A stretch of DNA of 64,000 bases, from assembly GCA_025463135.1 (NCBI GenBank), contig JAOAPY010000026.1:62001-126000 (forward strand), given 5' to 3'. A program made the position numbers and the translations under genes. Of the stretch, positions 33,280 to 43,030 are shown in pieces. Under the pieces are notes generated by a model. That model was not told the DNA's origin, did not search any database, and saw nothing but the letters and a program-made list of their open reading frames with translations. The stretch comes from Acidobacteriota bacterium. Lineage in GTDB: Bacteria > Acidobacteriota > Blastocatellia > Pyrinomonadales > Pyrinomonadaceae. Positions within the stretch are counted from its first letter, which is position 1. Each line of letters opens with the position of its first letter.

Positions 33280-33628
33280 GGTTTTTGGTCTTTGGTTTGG
33301 ATTGTTACTTGTCGATATTGGTTTTGTTTTTTTTCGTCTCGTGCTCCGAAGGAGCGGAATGTTTATAGCTCGTAACCCATAAATGCTTGCACGCTCCGTA
33401 GGAGTGTAAGGTTCGAACATCGCGCCCCAACGGGGCTCATTAATCCAAAGACGATTACGGTCGCTATAAACATTTTGCCCCTAACGGGGCGCAAGACCCT
33501 TGCGCCTAACGGGGCGTTACCCTTGCCCCAAACTGTAGTAACCAACTCCCGACGCCTAACTACAAAGAACAAAAGCTAAGAACCAAGCGCCGAAACCCCC
33601 AAAGACCAAAGACCCATGACCCATGACC
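33280..33628. repeat. Heptamer arms enclosing a cluster of GCTCC/GGAGC and GCCCC/GGGGC palindromes
   Basis: The left arm (33280-33300) is GTTTTTG, GTCTTTG, GTTTGG; the right arm (33601-33628) is AAAGACC, AAAGACC, CATGACC, CATGACC. Between them are GCTCCGAAGGAGC (33343-33355), GCTATAAACATTTTGCCCC (33463-33481), and several GCCCCTAACGGGGC words. The 370-bp gap 33271-33640 has no supported gene. Confidence 0.8.
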
Positions 33629-33640
33629 CATGCCTTCCTT

Positions 33641-34144
33641 TTACTCCATTCTAAAGATCGTATGCGGATCATCTTCATGTCGAATCTCGTCCACAGGTTC
33701 GCGCTTATCCCGACCGGCATATAACTGGTTGGGACAGTTGATGACGATTCCCTCCTCGGAACCAACATTCTGGTAAGCATGCACGACTCCGGCAGGTACC
33801 AGCACCGACTTTGGATCGTCAGCTCCGACCACCAAGGTCATGACATGATTAAAAGTTTTCGATTCCGGCCGGTTGTCCCACATGCGAATCTTGAAATTTG
33901 AAGGTCCCAGAAAGCAAAACAGATCTGCCTGATCGACATGTTCATGCGGACCCCGGGTGACTCCCGATTTCGTCGCCGAGATATAAGCCATCGTCGGATG
34001 GAACTGCGCCGCCAGTTCATCGTGCCGAAACAGCTCCGTCAACCAGCCCCGCTCATCATTGAATTTGCGCAGATCGTTGACAACGACGCCTTCAATCTCT
34101 CCCGCTTTAAAACTTTCAGACTGTTGTGCTGATTCCGGCTTCAC
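33641..34144 (-). CDS. dTDP-4-dehydrorhamnose 3,5-epimerase family protein (RmlC-like)
   Basis: The 167-residue cupin has the RmlC pattern DERGWLTELFRHDELAAQF, then SGVTRGPHEHVDQADLFCFL with the active-site histidines, and VPAGVVHAYQNVG. It would epimerise a dTDP-4-keto-6-deoxy sugar on the way to rhamnose or a related sugar. It is slightly shorter than standard RmlC, so exact activity is open. The start is GTG 34144 with AGGAG seven bases upstream. It overlaps the RmlA-like gene by 29 bp. Confidence 0.88.
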   Translation of the reverse strand: MKPESAQQSESFKAGEIEGVVVNDLRKFNDERGWLTELFRHDELAAQFHPTMAYISATKSGVTRGPHEHVDQADLFCFLGPSNFKIRMWDNRPESKTFNHVMTLVVGADDPKSVLVPAGVVHAYQNVGSEEGIVINCPNQLYAGRDKREPVDEIRHEDDPHTIFRME

Positions 34145-34880
34145 TCTTTAGCTCCTGATTATTGGCTCCAGTTTCGGCCACCAGATTCGAGGCCAGCAAC
34201 AAACTTTCAAAGGTTCCGGCATCGGTCCACCAGCCCTCGAGTTCGTCCCAGGTCATTTCGCCACGCTCAATGTAAGCGTTGTTAACGTCCGTGATCTCAA
34301 GCTCACCGCGACCCGAAGGACGAAGGGTGCGAATGATGTCATAGACTTCGCGGTCGTACATGTAGATTCCGATCACCGCATACTCCGACTTTGGCTCGTT
34401 GGGCTTTTCTTCAATGCGTATGACGCGCGCGCCATCGAGCACCGGGACACCAAAACGCTGAGGGTCCGGCACCTTCCTGAGCATGATCTTGGCGCCGCGT
34501 TGTTGTTCGCTATAAGCGCGGACTGCGGCACTGATATTACCTTCGATAACGTTATCACCAAGAATTACACAGACCGAATCACCCGCGGTGAAATGTTCGA
34601 CGAGTGACAGCGCTTCAGCGATTCCGCCCTCACCTTCCTGGTAGGTGTAGTTGAGATGTTTGAGCCCGAATGCTTTCCCGTTGCCCAGCAGCTTTAGAAA
34701 ATCCCCCGCCGAATTGCCTCCGGTCACAATCATGATGTCGGTAATGCCCGCATTAACCAATGCCTGAATAGGATAATAAATCATCGGCTGGTTATAGACG
34801 GGCAGTAAGTGTTTGTTCGTCACCGCGGTCAAAGGCCGCAAGCGAGAACCCAATCCTCCGGCAAGTACAACGCCTTTCAC
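34116..34880 (-). CDS. Glucose-1-phosphate thymidylyltransferase-like nucleotidyltransferase (RmlA-like)
   Basis: The 254-residue enzyme would couple dTTP with a sugar-1-phosphate. The nucleotide loop is LAGGLGSRLRPLT, followed by NKHLLPVYNQPMIYYPI and, late in the chain, WWTDAGTFESLL. It is a short form of the family, lacking the C-terminal extension. The start is GTG 34880, eight bases after GGAGG; a longer open frame upstream reads through heptamer repeats (lysine/glutamine-rich) and was rejected. With the next gene it would form part of a deoxysugar pathway, though no RmlB or RmlD lies in the window. Confidence 0.9.
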   Translation of the reverse strand: MKGVVLAGGLGSRLRPLTAVTNKHLLPVYNQPMIYYPIQALVNAGITDIMIVTGGNSAGDFLKLLGNGKAFGLKHLNYTYQEGEGGIAEALSLVEHFTAGDSVCVILGDNVIEGNISAAVRAYSEQQRGAKIMLRKVPDPQRFGVPVLDGARVIRIEEKPNEPKSEYAVIGIYMYDREVYDIIRTLRPSGRGELEITDVNNAYIERGEMTWDELEGWWTDAGTFESLLLASNLVAETGANNQELKSEAGISTTV

Positions 34881-34902
34881 AAATATTAACCTCCGGTTAA
34901 TG

Positions 34903-35091
34903 GGTCTTTGGGTCTTTGGTCTTTGGTCTTTGGGTTTTTGTTCTTTGTACTTTGTTCTTTGCTCTTTGCTCTTCTCTGGCTGCCTGCGATCAGCCATTTC
35001 AGATTTGAGACCCGCGGGGCGAAAGTACAAAGAACCAAGTACGAAGAACTAAGAACAACTTACAAAAACCAAAGACCAAAAACCCAAGACC
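34903..35091. repeat. Heptamer repeat pair between asnB-like and rmlA-like genes
   Basis: The left arm (34903-34975) has about ten words such as GGTCTTT, GTTCTTT, GTACTTT and GCTCTTT with two single-base slips. The right arm (35023-35091) has ten exact 7-base steps such as AAGTACA, AAGAACC and AAGACCA. The arms are reverse complements at word level and fill nearly all of the 215-bp gap. Confidence 0.88.
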
Positions 35092-35095
35092 TTCT

Positions 35096-36976
35096 TTAAT
35101 CAATAAACCTTTGAAACCACAATTCCATCATCAAAAGTGTCCATAGGCGATGCGAGTGATCGCGCTCGCCGCGCACATGCAACTCGACCATGCGCCTGAC
35201 TACTTCCGGCTTGAAGTACCCGCGCTTGAGCGCCTTTTCCGACAAGATCGTTTCGCGCATGAAGGGCTCCAGCTTGCCGCGAAACCAGTGTCCGATAGGC
35301 ACTCCAAAACCCATCTTCCGCCGTCCCAGATTCTCAGCCGGCAGCAACTGACGCAAGACGCGCTTCAGCAAATACTTCGTAGTCAACCCGCGCAGTTTTA
35401 GGTTCTCGGGCAGACTGGCGGCAAACTCTATGACCTTGTGGTCCAAAAATGGAGACCGCGCCTCAAGCGATACCGCCATCGTGGCGATATCCACCTTGAC
35501 CAGCAAATCGTTGGGCAGGTAGGTCATCGTATCAGCCAGCAGGGCGGCATCCACAACCCCCGCTCCGTTGGCCAGCGCAAACCACGGCTCGAGCAGCGCC
35601 GACGAGTTGCTCAACGCGGTCTCGTAACGAAAGCTGTCCGAGTACATTTCGCTCTTTGCCGGTGCATCGAAAACGCTGATCCAACGCATATAGCGATCGA
35701 CTTTGGGCAGAGAAGCGGCCTGAATGAATCGCTTGGCATCGCGCACGCGACTGCGACGCGTTTCCGAAGTCGGCAACATCCCGATCGCATGATCTATAAC
35801 TCCAGATCGCAGCACCCCCGGCAGGCGATGATAGCGCTCGGCCAATCGCATGGCCGCGTAGCGCTCGTAACCGGCGAAACACTCGTCGCCGCCGTCTCCG
35901 TTGAGCGCCACCGTCACATGCTTTCGCGTCTCCCGCGCCACGTAGTAGGTAGGAATAGCCGAGGAATCCGCGTACGGTTCGCCATAGTGCTCAACCAGCA
36001 GCGGCAACACTTCCAGGGCGTCGGGTCGCACAATGAATTCGTGATGATCGGCGCCGACGTGTTCTGCTACGCGACGCGCGTGATGCAGTTCACTAAAATC
36101 CTGTTCTTCAAAGCCAATGGAAAAGGTCTTGATGGGCTCGCCTGATTCTTCACTCATCAACGCCACTACGGCGCTCGAGTCGATGCCGCCGGAAAGAAAC
36201 GCTCCCAGCGGTACTTCGGACATCAAGCGTACCTTAACCGCATCGCGAAGAATCTCGATCGCCCGCCGGCCCGCTTCTTCTTCACCAATCTTGAGCTTTT
36301 TGGAAAAGTCCGGCTGCCAGTAACGGTCAATCTTTATCTCGCCCTTTTTCCAGCGCAGGCTGTGTCCCGGCTCCAGCTTACGGATGGCGCGATAGGCTGT
36401 AAGCGGCGCCGGCACGCACATGAACGACAAGTAATGATGCAGGGCCTCTGGTTCGACCTCGCGACTGATACTGGGGTGCTGCAACAGCGCGCTGAATTCT
36501 GAACCGAAAACGAAATCACCATTAACCTGGGCATAGAGCAGTGGTTTTTTACCCACGCGATCTCGCGCGATAAATAATTCCTTGGTACGCTCGTCCCAAA
36601 TTGCGAAAGCAAACATGCCGCGCAAATGGTTCGGACAGTCGCTGCCATAGCGATCGTAAGCCTGAATGATCGCCTCGGTATCGCTGTTCGTGTAGAAGGT
36701 ATGGCCTAGCTTTTCCAGCTTTTCACGCAGCTCGCGATAGTTGTATATCTCCCCGTTGAAAACGATCCACGCAGTTCGATCCTGATTGTGAATCGGCTGC
36801 CGGCCGCCTTTCAGATCGATTATGGAAAGACGCCGCATTCCCAGGCCCACCGGACCCTTGAAATAGAATCCGACTTCGTCCGGCCCACGGTGCCGGATGG
36901 CCGCGGACATCCGACGGACCAATTCCTGGTCGACGTCGCGCCCGTCGCTGCGAACTATACCTGCGATTCCACACAC
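35096..36976 (-). CDS. asnB: Asparagine synthetase (glutamine-hydrolysing)-like amidotransferase
   Basis: The 626-residue protein has an N-terminal glutaminase domain with nucleophile Cys2 (MCGIAGIV) and the RHRGPDEVGFY segment, and a C-terminal synthetase domain with the ATP PP-loop GAFLSGGIDSSAVVALM. It would make asparagine, or amidate a sugar or peptide acid group; AsnB homologues are common in polysaccharide loci and may modify uronic acids, so its role here is not certain. The start is GTG 36976, fixed because Cys must be residue 2. It is read in the same direction as the neighbouring sugar-nucleotide genes. Confidence 0.9.
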   Translation of the reverse strand: MCGIAGIVRSDGRDVDQELVRRMSAAIRHRGPDEVGFYFKGPVGLGMRRLSIIDLKGGRQPIHNQDRTAWIVFNGEIYNYRELREKLEKLGHTFYTNSDTEAIIQAYDRYGSDCPNHLRGMFAFAIWDERTKELFIARDRVGKKPLLYAQVNGDFVFGSEFSALLQHPSISREVEPEALHHYLSFMCVPAPLTAYRAIRKLEPGHSLRWKKGEIKIDRYWQPDFSKKLKIGEEEAGRRAIEILRDAVKVRLMSEVPLGAFLSGGIDSSAVVALMSEESGEPIKTFSIGFEEQDFSELHHARRVAEHVGADHHEFIVRPDALEVLPLLVEHYGEPYADSSAIPTYYVARETRKHVTVALNGDGGDECFAGYERYAAMRLAERYHRLPGVLRSGVIDHAIGMLPTSETRRSRVRDAKRFIQAASLPKVDRYMRWISVFDAPAKSEMYSDSFRYETALSNSSALLEPWFALANGAGVVDAALLADTMTYLPNDLLVKVDIATMAVSLEARSPFLDHKVIEFAASLPENLKLRGLTTKYLLKRVLRQLLPAENLGRRKMGFGVPIGHWFRGKLEPFMRETILSEKALKRGYFKPEVVRRMVELHVRGERDHSHRLWTLLMMELWFQRFID

Positions 36977-37224
36977 AGAAGATCGATTCCCGGAGAGCTA
37001 AGGCCAGAGTCTGAACATGCCGAATCCTGAAAGCGGCTCTATATTAGCGAACGTCTCAGGTGCTGTCCAAACAGACGTTTAGAGTTCAAAGGTAATAATC
37101 AATCAGGGAGCGCACGGTGATGCAATTTGGATCCGATAAGCTTCGGCTTATCGTCGTACGGTGCCAATCTAAAGTCACAATACCTTTCGGAAGTTTTACC
37201 CGAAGGGTCAGCAAGGTCTCTCAA

Positions 37225-37413
37225 CCGATTCTTAGGCCCGAAGGCCCGGCATTCAGTAGCCACGTCCGTAAGGGGGGTGGAACGATGCTCTAATAAGCCA
37301 GCGAGCGCCGCAGGTGCGGAATAATTCGATGGATAGGATAAAGTGCCGGCCCTTCGGGCATTCCTTTCCACGCGCTCGCGGACGTGGCTACTTATTACAG
37401 GCCCTTCGGGCCT
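37225..37413. repeat. GGCCCTTCGGGCC-bounded elements, copies 2 and 3
   Basis: 37225-37362 is an inverted copy of the block at 9635-9764. A third module follows at 37366-37413, with GCGGACGTGGCTACTTA and AGGCCCTTCGGGCCT. The 646-bp gap 36977-37622 between divergent genes also contains TTCGGCTTATCG words near 37140 but no supported gene. Confidence 0.75.
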
Positions 37414-37622
37414 CAGACTACGACCCTGATAATTTTTACGCTCTCAAGAAAGCACTCTTAGAGTTTGCCGCGCCATCGGCAAAACCAACCAGCCCTCGCT
37501 TGTCACTTCGTGAGGCACTCGGGGTAATCTGTGCTAACATTTTTCCTCTACTGGCTGATTCGCTCCGAAAAGCTTTCGCACCGGCCCGTCAATCTTAATA
37601 CTGTCAAAAGGAACAACAACGT

Positions 37623-39362
37623 TTGGCCATTAGCAATCAGGTATCTGTCAAGCCCCTAATTACTCCCTACGGCGGCAGTCTCGTTGAACTCGCTGTTGCT
37701 GACGCAGAGATTCAGGAACTAAAAGTTTACGCCGGTCGCCTGCCAACAATCCAATTATCAGAACGGGCCGTTTGCGATCTCGAACTCCTGGCGACGGGAG
37801 CATTTTCTCCGCTGGCGACGTTCATGGGGCGTACCGATTATGAGCGGGTCCTGCATGAAATGCGATTGGCCCGCGGACCAATTTTCCCTATACCCGTAAC
37901 CCTGACGGTCGATGCAACTTCAGGCGTACGCCTGGATCAGGAAGTCGCCCTGCGAGATTCACAAAACGAATTGCTGGCGATAATGACCGTCACGGAGATT
38001 TATGAATGGGATCGAGCAGAACTCGCGGAACGGGTTTTTGCAACCAATGATGCCCGCCACCCGCTGGTTGCTGAAATGAGTCGTTGGGGAAAATTGAATA
38101 TTTCGGGACCATTGCGGGTCATTGCCTTGCCGCGACGTTACGATTTTCGCGAACTGCGTATGACTCCACGCGAGACGCGGGCACGTCTCGAGCAGTTCGG
38201 ACGTGGCAACGTCGTCGCTTTTCAAACTCGCAATCCACTCCATCGCGCTCATGAAGAGATAACCAAGCGAGCGGCTGAACAGGTCGACGGCGTATTACTG
38301 CTGCATCCAGTTGTCGGTCTCACCAAACCCGGTGATGTCGATCACTTCACGCGCGTGCGGTCTTATAAGACTTTAGCGACTAACTATTACGCCCCCGACC
38401 GGATTTTGCTTTCATTGCTGCCCCTGGCAATGCGCCTGGCCGGTCCCCGGGAGGCGTTGTGGCATTCGCTGATTCGTCGCAATTACGGCGCTAATTACAT
38501 GATTATTGGCCGCGATCATGCAAGTCCAGGAGTTGACTCGAGCGGCAAGCCATTCTATGGCCCCTATGCGGCACAGGGACTGGTTCAAAAGTTCAGCGCG
38601 GAGATTGGAGTCACGGTCCTGCCCTTCAATGAGTTTGTTTACCTTCCGGATGAGGATCGTTACGAAGAGGCGTCACGGATTCCCGAGAGTACTCGCACCG
38701 CCTCGCTTTCGGGCACGCAGGTCCGCGATGAATACTTGCAGAACGGGAAGCCGCTGCCGTCATGGTTTACGCGCCCCGAGGTGGCGCGGATTCTGGCGGA
38801 GACATATCCTCCAAGACATAAACAGGGAGTCTGCATCTGGTTTACCGGCCTGAGCGGCGCGGGCAAATCAACTACGGCCGAAATCCTGACTGTGCGCTTG
38901 CAGGAGCATGGCCGCCAGGTAACGGTGTTGGATGGCGACGTGGTGCGCACGCACCTGTCCCGGGGACTTGGCTTTGACAAGGAAGATCGGGATCTGAACA
39001 TTCGTCGCATCGGTTTCGTTGCGGCGGAGATTGTCAGACACGGTGGGACAGTCGTTTGCGCGGCGGTCAGCCCATATCGCGCCACACGAAACGATGTCCG
39101 GAACATGATCGGCGCGGATCGTTTCATCGAAGTGTTCGTTGATACGCCCATCGAAGAGTGCGAGCGCCGCGACACCAAGGGCATGTACGCCAAGGCCCGG
39201 CGCGGAGAAATCAAAAACTTTACCGGCGTCGATGATCCATACGAACCACCGCAACACCCTGAAATAAAATTGATCACAGTCGGCCCGCTGCCGGAAGAAA
39301 ATGCGGGACTTATTCTCGAACACCTGATCAGGAACCGCTTCCTGCAATCCGCGAGCGAATAA
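37623..39362 (+). CDS. Bifunctional sulfate adenylyltransferase / adenylylsulfate kinase
   Basis: The enzyme makes APS from sulfate and ATP, then phosphorylates it to PAPS. The 579-residue protein has the sulfurylase domain first (about 1-395), with QTRNPLHRAHE (201-211) and GRDHASPG (296-303), then the APS-kinase domain with P-loop GLSGAGKST (409-417) and the DGDVVRTHLSRGLGF segment. No ATG exists near the N-terminus; TTG 37623 is the best start, with AAAAGGAACAACAACG upstream. Being the only plus-strand gene at this point and next to a sulfotransferase locus, it probably supplies PAPS for glycan sulfation. Confidence 0.94.
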   Translation: MAISNQVSVKPLITPYGGSLVELAVADAEIQELKVYAGRLPTIQLSERAVCDLELLATGAFSPLATFMGRTDYERVLHEMRLARGPIFPIPVTLTVDATSGVRLDQEVALRDSQNELLAIMTVTEIYEWDRAELAERVFATNDARHPLVAEMSRWGKLNISGPLRVIALPRRYDFRELRMTPRETRARLEQFGRGNVVAFQTRNPLHRAHEEITKRAAEQVDGVLLLHPVVGLTKPGDVDHFTRVRSYKTLATNYYAPDRILLSLLPLAMRLAGPREALWHSLIRRNYGANYMIIGRDHASPGVDSSGKPFYGPYAAQGLVQKFSAEIGVTVLPFNEFVYLPDEDRYEEASRIPESTRTASLSGTQVRDEYLQNGKPLPSWFTRPEVARILAETYPPRHKQGVCIWFTGLSGAGKSTTAEILTVRLQEHGRQVTVLDGDVVRTHLSRGLGFDKEDRDLNIRRIGFVAAEIVRHGGTVVCAAVSPYRATRNDVRNMIGADRFIEVFVDTPIEECERRDTKGMYAKARRGEIKNFTGVDDPYEPPQHPEIKLITVGPLPEENAGLILEHLIRNRFLQSASE

Positions 39363-39448
39363 CAACATGCCCGCCGTGGGCTAGCTTCGATTCAGCCTTT
39401 TCACAAAGACCTGAAATTCCGGGCCTGCAAACTTAGCAACCAATCCTT

Positions 39449-40837
39449 GTGGGACTGACGGCAACCAAACTCCGGAACCGACTCTTCGGTATCTGGGAAA
39501 GATTCACCACTGGCTCAACGAATCGCCAGGTCTTTCGCGCGGCCACCACCATCGTGTTTCTGACCTCGGTTGCAAAGTTGGCTGCGGTGGCCAAGGAACT
39601 GCTGGTCGCCCGACGATTTGGTACCGGCGCCACGATTGAAGCCTTTCTCGTAGCTGTCCTGATCCCCATGATGGCGATCAATATCATTTCCAATTCACTC
39701 TCCATTGCCCTGATACCGACCTACATCACCGTCAGAGAACGAGACGGCAAAGAGGCCGCACAGCGACTGCTTTCCGGCATCACAGTTTGGGGCCTGCTTT
39801 TATTGGGAGGGGTCACGCTGCTGATCATTGCCAGCTCGCGGTTCTACCTCCCCTGGATTGCATCGGGTTTTAATCAGCGGAAACTGGATCTGACCTTTCA
39901 ACTGCTGCTAATCATTTCACCCTTAATTGTTCTGAGCGGCATCGCTAATATTTGGGGGGCCGTACTCAACGCCGGAGAACGATTTGCCCTGGTAGCTCTG
40001 GCGCCGATTATCACGCCCTCAGTGACCGTAATTGTTCTTCTCTTTGTCGTCCGCTACTCAATTACCGCACTTCCAATTGGCATGGTCCTCGGCGCCGGAC
40101 TTGAGATGATCCTGCTGGGCGTGGCTCTCAGGATGCGAGGAATCTCGCTCAGACCGAGGTGGCATGGCTTGAATTCAGACTTGCGACTGGTGGCCCGGCA
40201 ATTTGGTCCGCGCGTCGGCGCCAGCATTCTGCGCAGCGGCTCCGTGGTTGTAGATCGTTCCCTGGCGGCGACCTTGTCGGCGGGCAGCGTGGCCGCTTTG
40301 AACTATGGCGATCGGGTGGTCATAACGCTGCTCACGATCATCGGGGCGGCCCTGGGTTCGGCGATCACCCCTTATTACTCCAAGATGATTGCCAACCGCG
40401 ATTGGCGCGGTGTGCAGCACACGTTAAAGCGTTATCTTCTGCTGCTTTTCCTGGCCAGTATCCCCCTCGTCATGTTGCTTTTCTTCCTGACCGTGCCCAT
40501 CGTCCAGACAGTATTTCAGAGGGGTTCATTCCGGGCCAAGGACACTCAGCTGGTGTCGCAGATTCAAGCCCTTTACGCGCTTCAAATACCGTTCTATCTC
40601 GGCAATGTACTGGTAAGCCGCCTGCTTTCGTCTTTCCTGGCCAGTCAGATTACGATGTGGGCCGCCGCAATTAACCTGGCGCTCAACATTGTCCTGGATG
40701 TCCTGTTCATCAAGATGATGGGGGTCCCGGGGATAGCCCTAGCTACCAGTTGTGCCAGCCTATTTACCTTCTGTTTTCTTTCCTATCACTCAGTGAAGAT
40801 TTTGAAGCAGCGGGCGGGGGCTTGGCGGGCCGACTAA
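39449..40837 (+). CDS. MurJ/MviN-family lipid-linked glycan flippase
   Basis: The 462-residue protein has about 12-14 hydrophobic helices. The MurJ pattern is seen in TSVAKLAAVAKELLVARRFG at the N-terminus, then FLVAVLIPMMAINIIS, and GDRVVITLLTIIGAALGSAITPYYS in the second half. It would flip lipid-linked sugars to the outer face. The GTG start at 39449 has no good ribosome binding site; the gene follows the sulfurylase by 86 bp. Given the locus, it may serve the exopolysaccharide rather than lipid II. Confidence 0.88.
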   Translation: MGLTATKLRNRLFGIWERFTTGSTNRQVFRAATTIVFLTSVAKLAAVAKELLVARRFGTGATIEAFLVAVLIPMMAINIISNSLSIALIPTYITVRERDGKEAAQRLLSGITVWGLLLLGGVTLLIIASSRFYLPWIASGFNQRKLDLTFQLLLIISPLIVLSGIANIWGAVLNAGERFALVALAPIITPSVTVIVLLFVVRYSITALPIGMVLGAGLEMILLGVALRMRGISLRPRWHGLNSDLRLVARQFGPRVGASILRSGSVVVDRSLAATLSAGSVAALNYGDRVVITLLTIIGAALGSAITPYYSKMIANRDWRGVQHTLKRYLLLLFLASIPLVMLLFFLTVPIVQTVFQRGSFRAKDTQLVSQIQALYALQIPFYLGNVLVSRLLSSFLASQITMWAAAINLALNIVLDVLFIKMMGVPGIALATSCASLFTFCFLSYHSVKILKQRAGAWRAD

Positions 40838-40949
40838 TGGGGCACACGTCAGCGACCCCTGCCCCGCGGGCGACTGTCCCGGAACAGGATCGCGTTTATT
40901 TAGGGCTGAGTGGTAAGTCCAATAAATCGAAGTTTAAGCAAGATTTTCT

Positions 40950-40978
40950 TTGACATTTCAAGTTAATAGATGTAGTTT
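40950..40978 (+). promoter_or_regulatory. Possible promoter of the secreted-protein pair
   Basis: TTGACA (40950-40955) is separated by 17 bp from a weak -10 box TAGTTT (40973-40978). It lies about 130 bp upstream of ATG 41107. The -10 box is poor. Confidence 0.3.
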
Positions 40979-41106
40979 TTCCCTGCTTCTCTTGCCAGTT
41001 TAACCAAAGACCAGTCGGTAGCAGTTTGGCTGATTGCAAAATACAGCGTTGTAAACCAAATCGAGAGTCGGCCATTCGAGCTCAATCAGGCGGAGGTATC
41101 TCAACT

Positions 41107-41697
41107 ATGCAAATTACTCTAAACTATTTTCTGTCCGCTACTCTGCGCACCGTGGCGGCTGTTGCACTAATTGCCGGGACGACGGGAATCTTAACGTCAT
41201 CAGCTCTTGGTCAGGCTCAAAACCGATCGTGGTCAGCTGCCGGTTCAACTGGAACCGTTGACGACGACAGCACTGCGATTGCTCAGTTCAAGAACTTTGC
41301 GGTTACTTTGCAGCCGGGCATAAACGGAACTGCGCGCGTTCGCTATAACATTACGGCCGTCGACGGAATGAACTCGTTTTGTCCAGCAACAGCTTCGACA
41401 GTCAAAGTACGCTTCCGCAATTCCGACAACAATGGCAACACCGCCAAGGTTAGTTTTGACATCAAGGTCACGAATGTCTTGACGGGCGGCAGCACGGTCC
41501 TCTACCACTTTGATAGCAATGCTAAAGGGGCGGGCACGGCTTTTACGACTTTTACTGATGCCGCCGTACCTGTCGATTTTGACTTTGCGCAAAATGTTTA
41601 CTGGATCGATGCGACGATCTTCAGGAGCGTCGCGTCCGAGTTTTCTGACCTGGGTTCGATTCAGATTTGGGAATCTGCCGGGACGGCGTGCCCCTAA
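41107..41697 (+). CDS. Secreted protein of unrecognised family, paralogue 1
   Basis: The 196-residue protein has a signal peptide (about 1-38, ending SSALGQA) and one domain of about 155 residues. That domain begins RSWSAAGSTGTVDDDS and ends with GSIQIWESAGTACP; the central CPATASTVKVRFRNSDNNGN is the most conserved part with paralogue 2. Two cysteines in the mature chain are conserved in both and could bond. GGAGG (41092-41096) supports ATG 41107. No function can be given; position next to a flippase suggests a surface or matrix protein. Confidence 0.75.
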   Translation: MQITLNYFLSATLRTVAAVALIAGTTGILTSSALGQAQNRSWSAAGSTGTVDDDSTAIAQFKNFAVTLQPGINGTARVRYNITAVDGMNSFCPATASTVKVRFRNSDNNGNTAKVSFDIKVTNVLTGGSTVLYHFDSNAKGAGTAFTTFTDAAVPVDFDFAQNVYWIDATIFRSVASEFSDLGSIQIWESAGTACP

Positions 41698-41832
41698 TCA
41701 TTCGGGCGAAGTTTCGTCGCCCACCTGTGGTGTCGGCAACAAGAACCCGCCAACATATTGAGCTTACTTGGATTTGACCAAGTCCAGTTCCTTTGAACAT
41801 ACGGTTTACCGTGATACGGAGGATTGAAGTTT

Positions 41833-42996
41833 ATGAGACAGAATCGTCGTTTCGGTGGCATTAATCTGTTGGCAGGAATTGCGGCGAATATTTTGCTGCT
41901 AACGGCTTTTGGTTCAGGTGTCGCCGACGCCCAACGCCGACTTGCTGATGACAGTGATGTTTTTAAGGCGCAGAAACAAGTTAGAGAGCCGGCGCTTCCA
42001 GTCTCAGGACAAGGAAGGACGCAAATCAACCGATTATTGCCCGGAGCGAATGCCCCGGGAATCGTCCGTAGCGATGCCGTGACGCCTCAAGTCCCTTCGG
42101 CCGTTACCGCCGGGCCGATCTCTAATTGCGTACTGAATCCAGGGCCACAACCAGCTTCGGGTCACACCTGCAATGTCTATGAGACGGATGCCTCCGGCAC
42201 TTCCAGTGAAATATCCAATGTAATCACCATTCCCAATGTAGTGGTCGGTGGTTTCCTGGTTTTGAAACATGACGGGGCCATTGCGGATAGCGTCGTAAGC
42301 AACTGGAGTGACGTGCTCAAGTTTGGCGATGGCACTAACGCCAATACAACCAGCATGCAGTTCTTTTCAAAGGGATGCAATACCGGTAATGTGAACGACA
42401 CGAGTTGCTTTCCGGCGTACTCGCCGGGCACATCCGGTTTTGTAACTGAAAGTAATCCAGGTCCCACCGTCTTCTTTAACACTCCGAACACCTACAATCT
42501 GTACAGCGTTGACGATGCTCCGGTGAGGCCATGGACCACCGCAGGTTCGACGGGAGCCGTTGATGAGGATAGCCTGGCGCTGGTTCGCTTTAATAGTTTT
42601 GGCGTGAACATCGTAAATGGCCAGACAGGCGCCGTTCACATCCGTTACCCCATTACCGCTGTTGAGGGTGTGGCTCGGCTCTGCCCGGCAACTCACTCGA
42701 CCATCAGAACTCGTTTCCGAAACTCTGACAACAACGGAAACACGGCCAGGGTAACCTACGAGGTCCGCACGAGCAGTGTGAGCGCCGGCGGGAATACCCT
42801 CCTCTACACCTTTGACAGCAATGGGCGTGGGGCCGGCAGCGCATTTAAGACTGCCACTGAGACTGCGGCTTTCGACTTTAACTTCGCCACCAACATGTAC
42901 TGGATCGAAGCCACTGTTTTCCGCAGTGTTGCCTCGGAGTTTGCAGATTTGGGGACCATCCAAATCTGGGAGTCAGCCGGTACCAGCTGTCCATAG
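41833..42996 (+). CDS. Secreted protein of unrecognised family, paralogue 2 with extra N-terminal domain
   Basis: The 387-residue protein has a signal peptide (about 1-35, ending GSGVADA). An N-terminal beta-rich domain follows (about 95-230, with GGFLVLKHDGAIADSVVSNW and four cysteines). The C-terminal about 155 residues duplicate paralogue 1: AGSTGAVDEDS, CPATHSTIRTRFRNSDNNGN and GTIQIWESAGTSCP. GGAGG ten bases upstream favours ATG 41833 over TTG 41824. The gene ends in a near-perfect intrinsic terminator. The role is unknown; the pair looks like a tandem duplication followed by domain gain or loss. Confidence 0.78.
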   Translation: MRQNRRFGGINLLAGIAANILLLTAFGSGVADAQRRLADDSDVFKAQKQVREPALPVSGQGRTQINRLLPGANAPGIVRSDAVTPQVPSAVTAGPISNCVLNPGPQPASGHTCNVYETDASGTSSEISNVITIPNVVVGGFLVLKHDGAIADSVVSNWSDVLKFGDGTNANTTSMQFFSKGCNTGNVNDTSCFPAYSPGTSGFVTESNPGPTVFFNTPNTYNLYSVDDAPVRPWTTAGSTGAVDEDSLALVRFNSFGVNIVNGQTGAVHIRYPITAVEGVARLCPATHSTIRTRFRNSDNNGNTARVTYEVRTSSVSAGGNTLLYTFDSNGRGAGSAFKTATETAAFDFNFATNMYWIEATVFRSVASEFADLGTIQIWESAGTSCP

Positions 42997-43030
42997 CTGG
43001 TTGCGACGACCTAAGCACTTCGCTTCCTCG

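Noticed and set aside
34881-35030. N-terminal extension of the RmlA-like protein by 50 residues
   Set aside because: The extension reads through heptanucleotide repeats, while a GGAGG-preceded GTG at 34880 starts the conserved domain exactly.
37314-37598. A 94-codon plus-strand frame upstream of the sulfurylase gene
   Set aside because: Much of it runs through GGCCCTTCGGGCC repeats, it has no ribosome binding site and no recognisable protein pattern.
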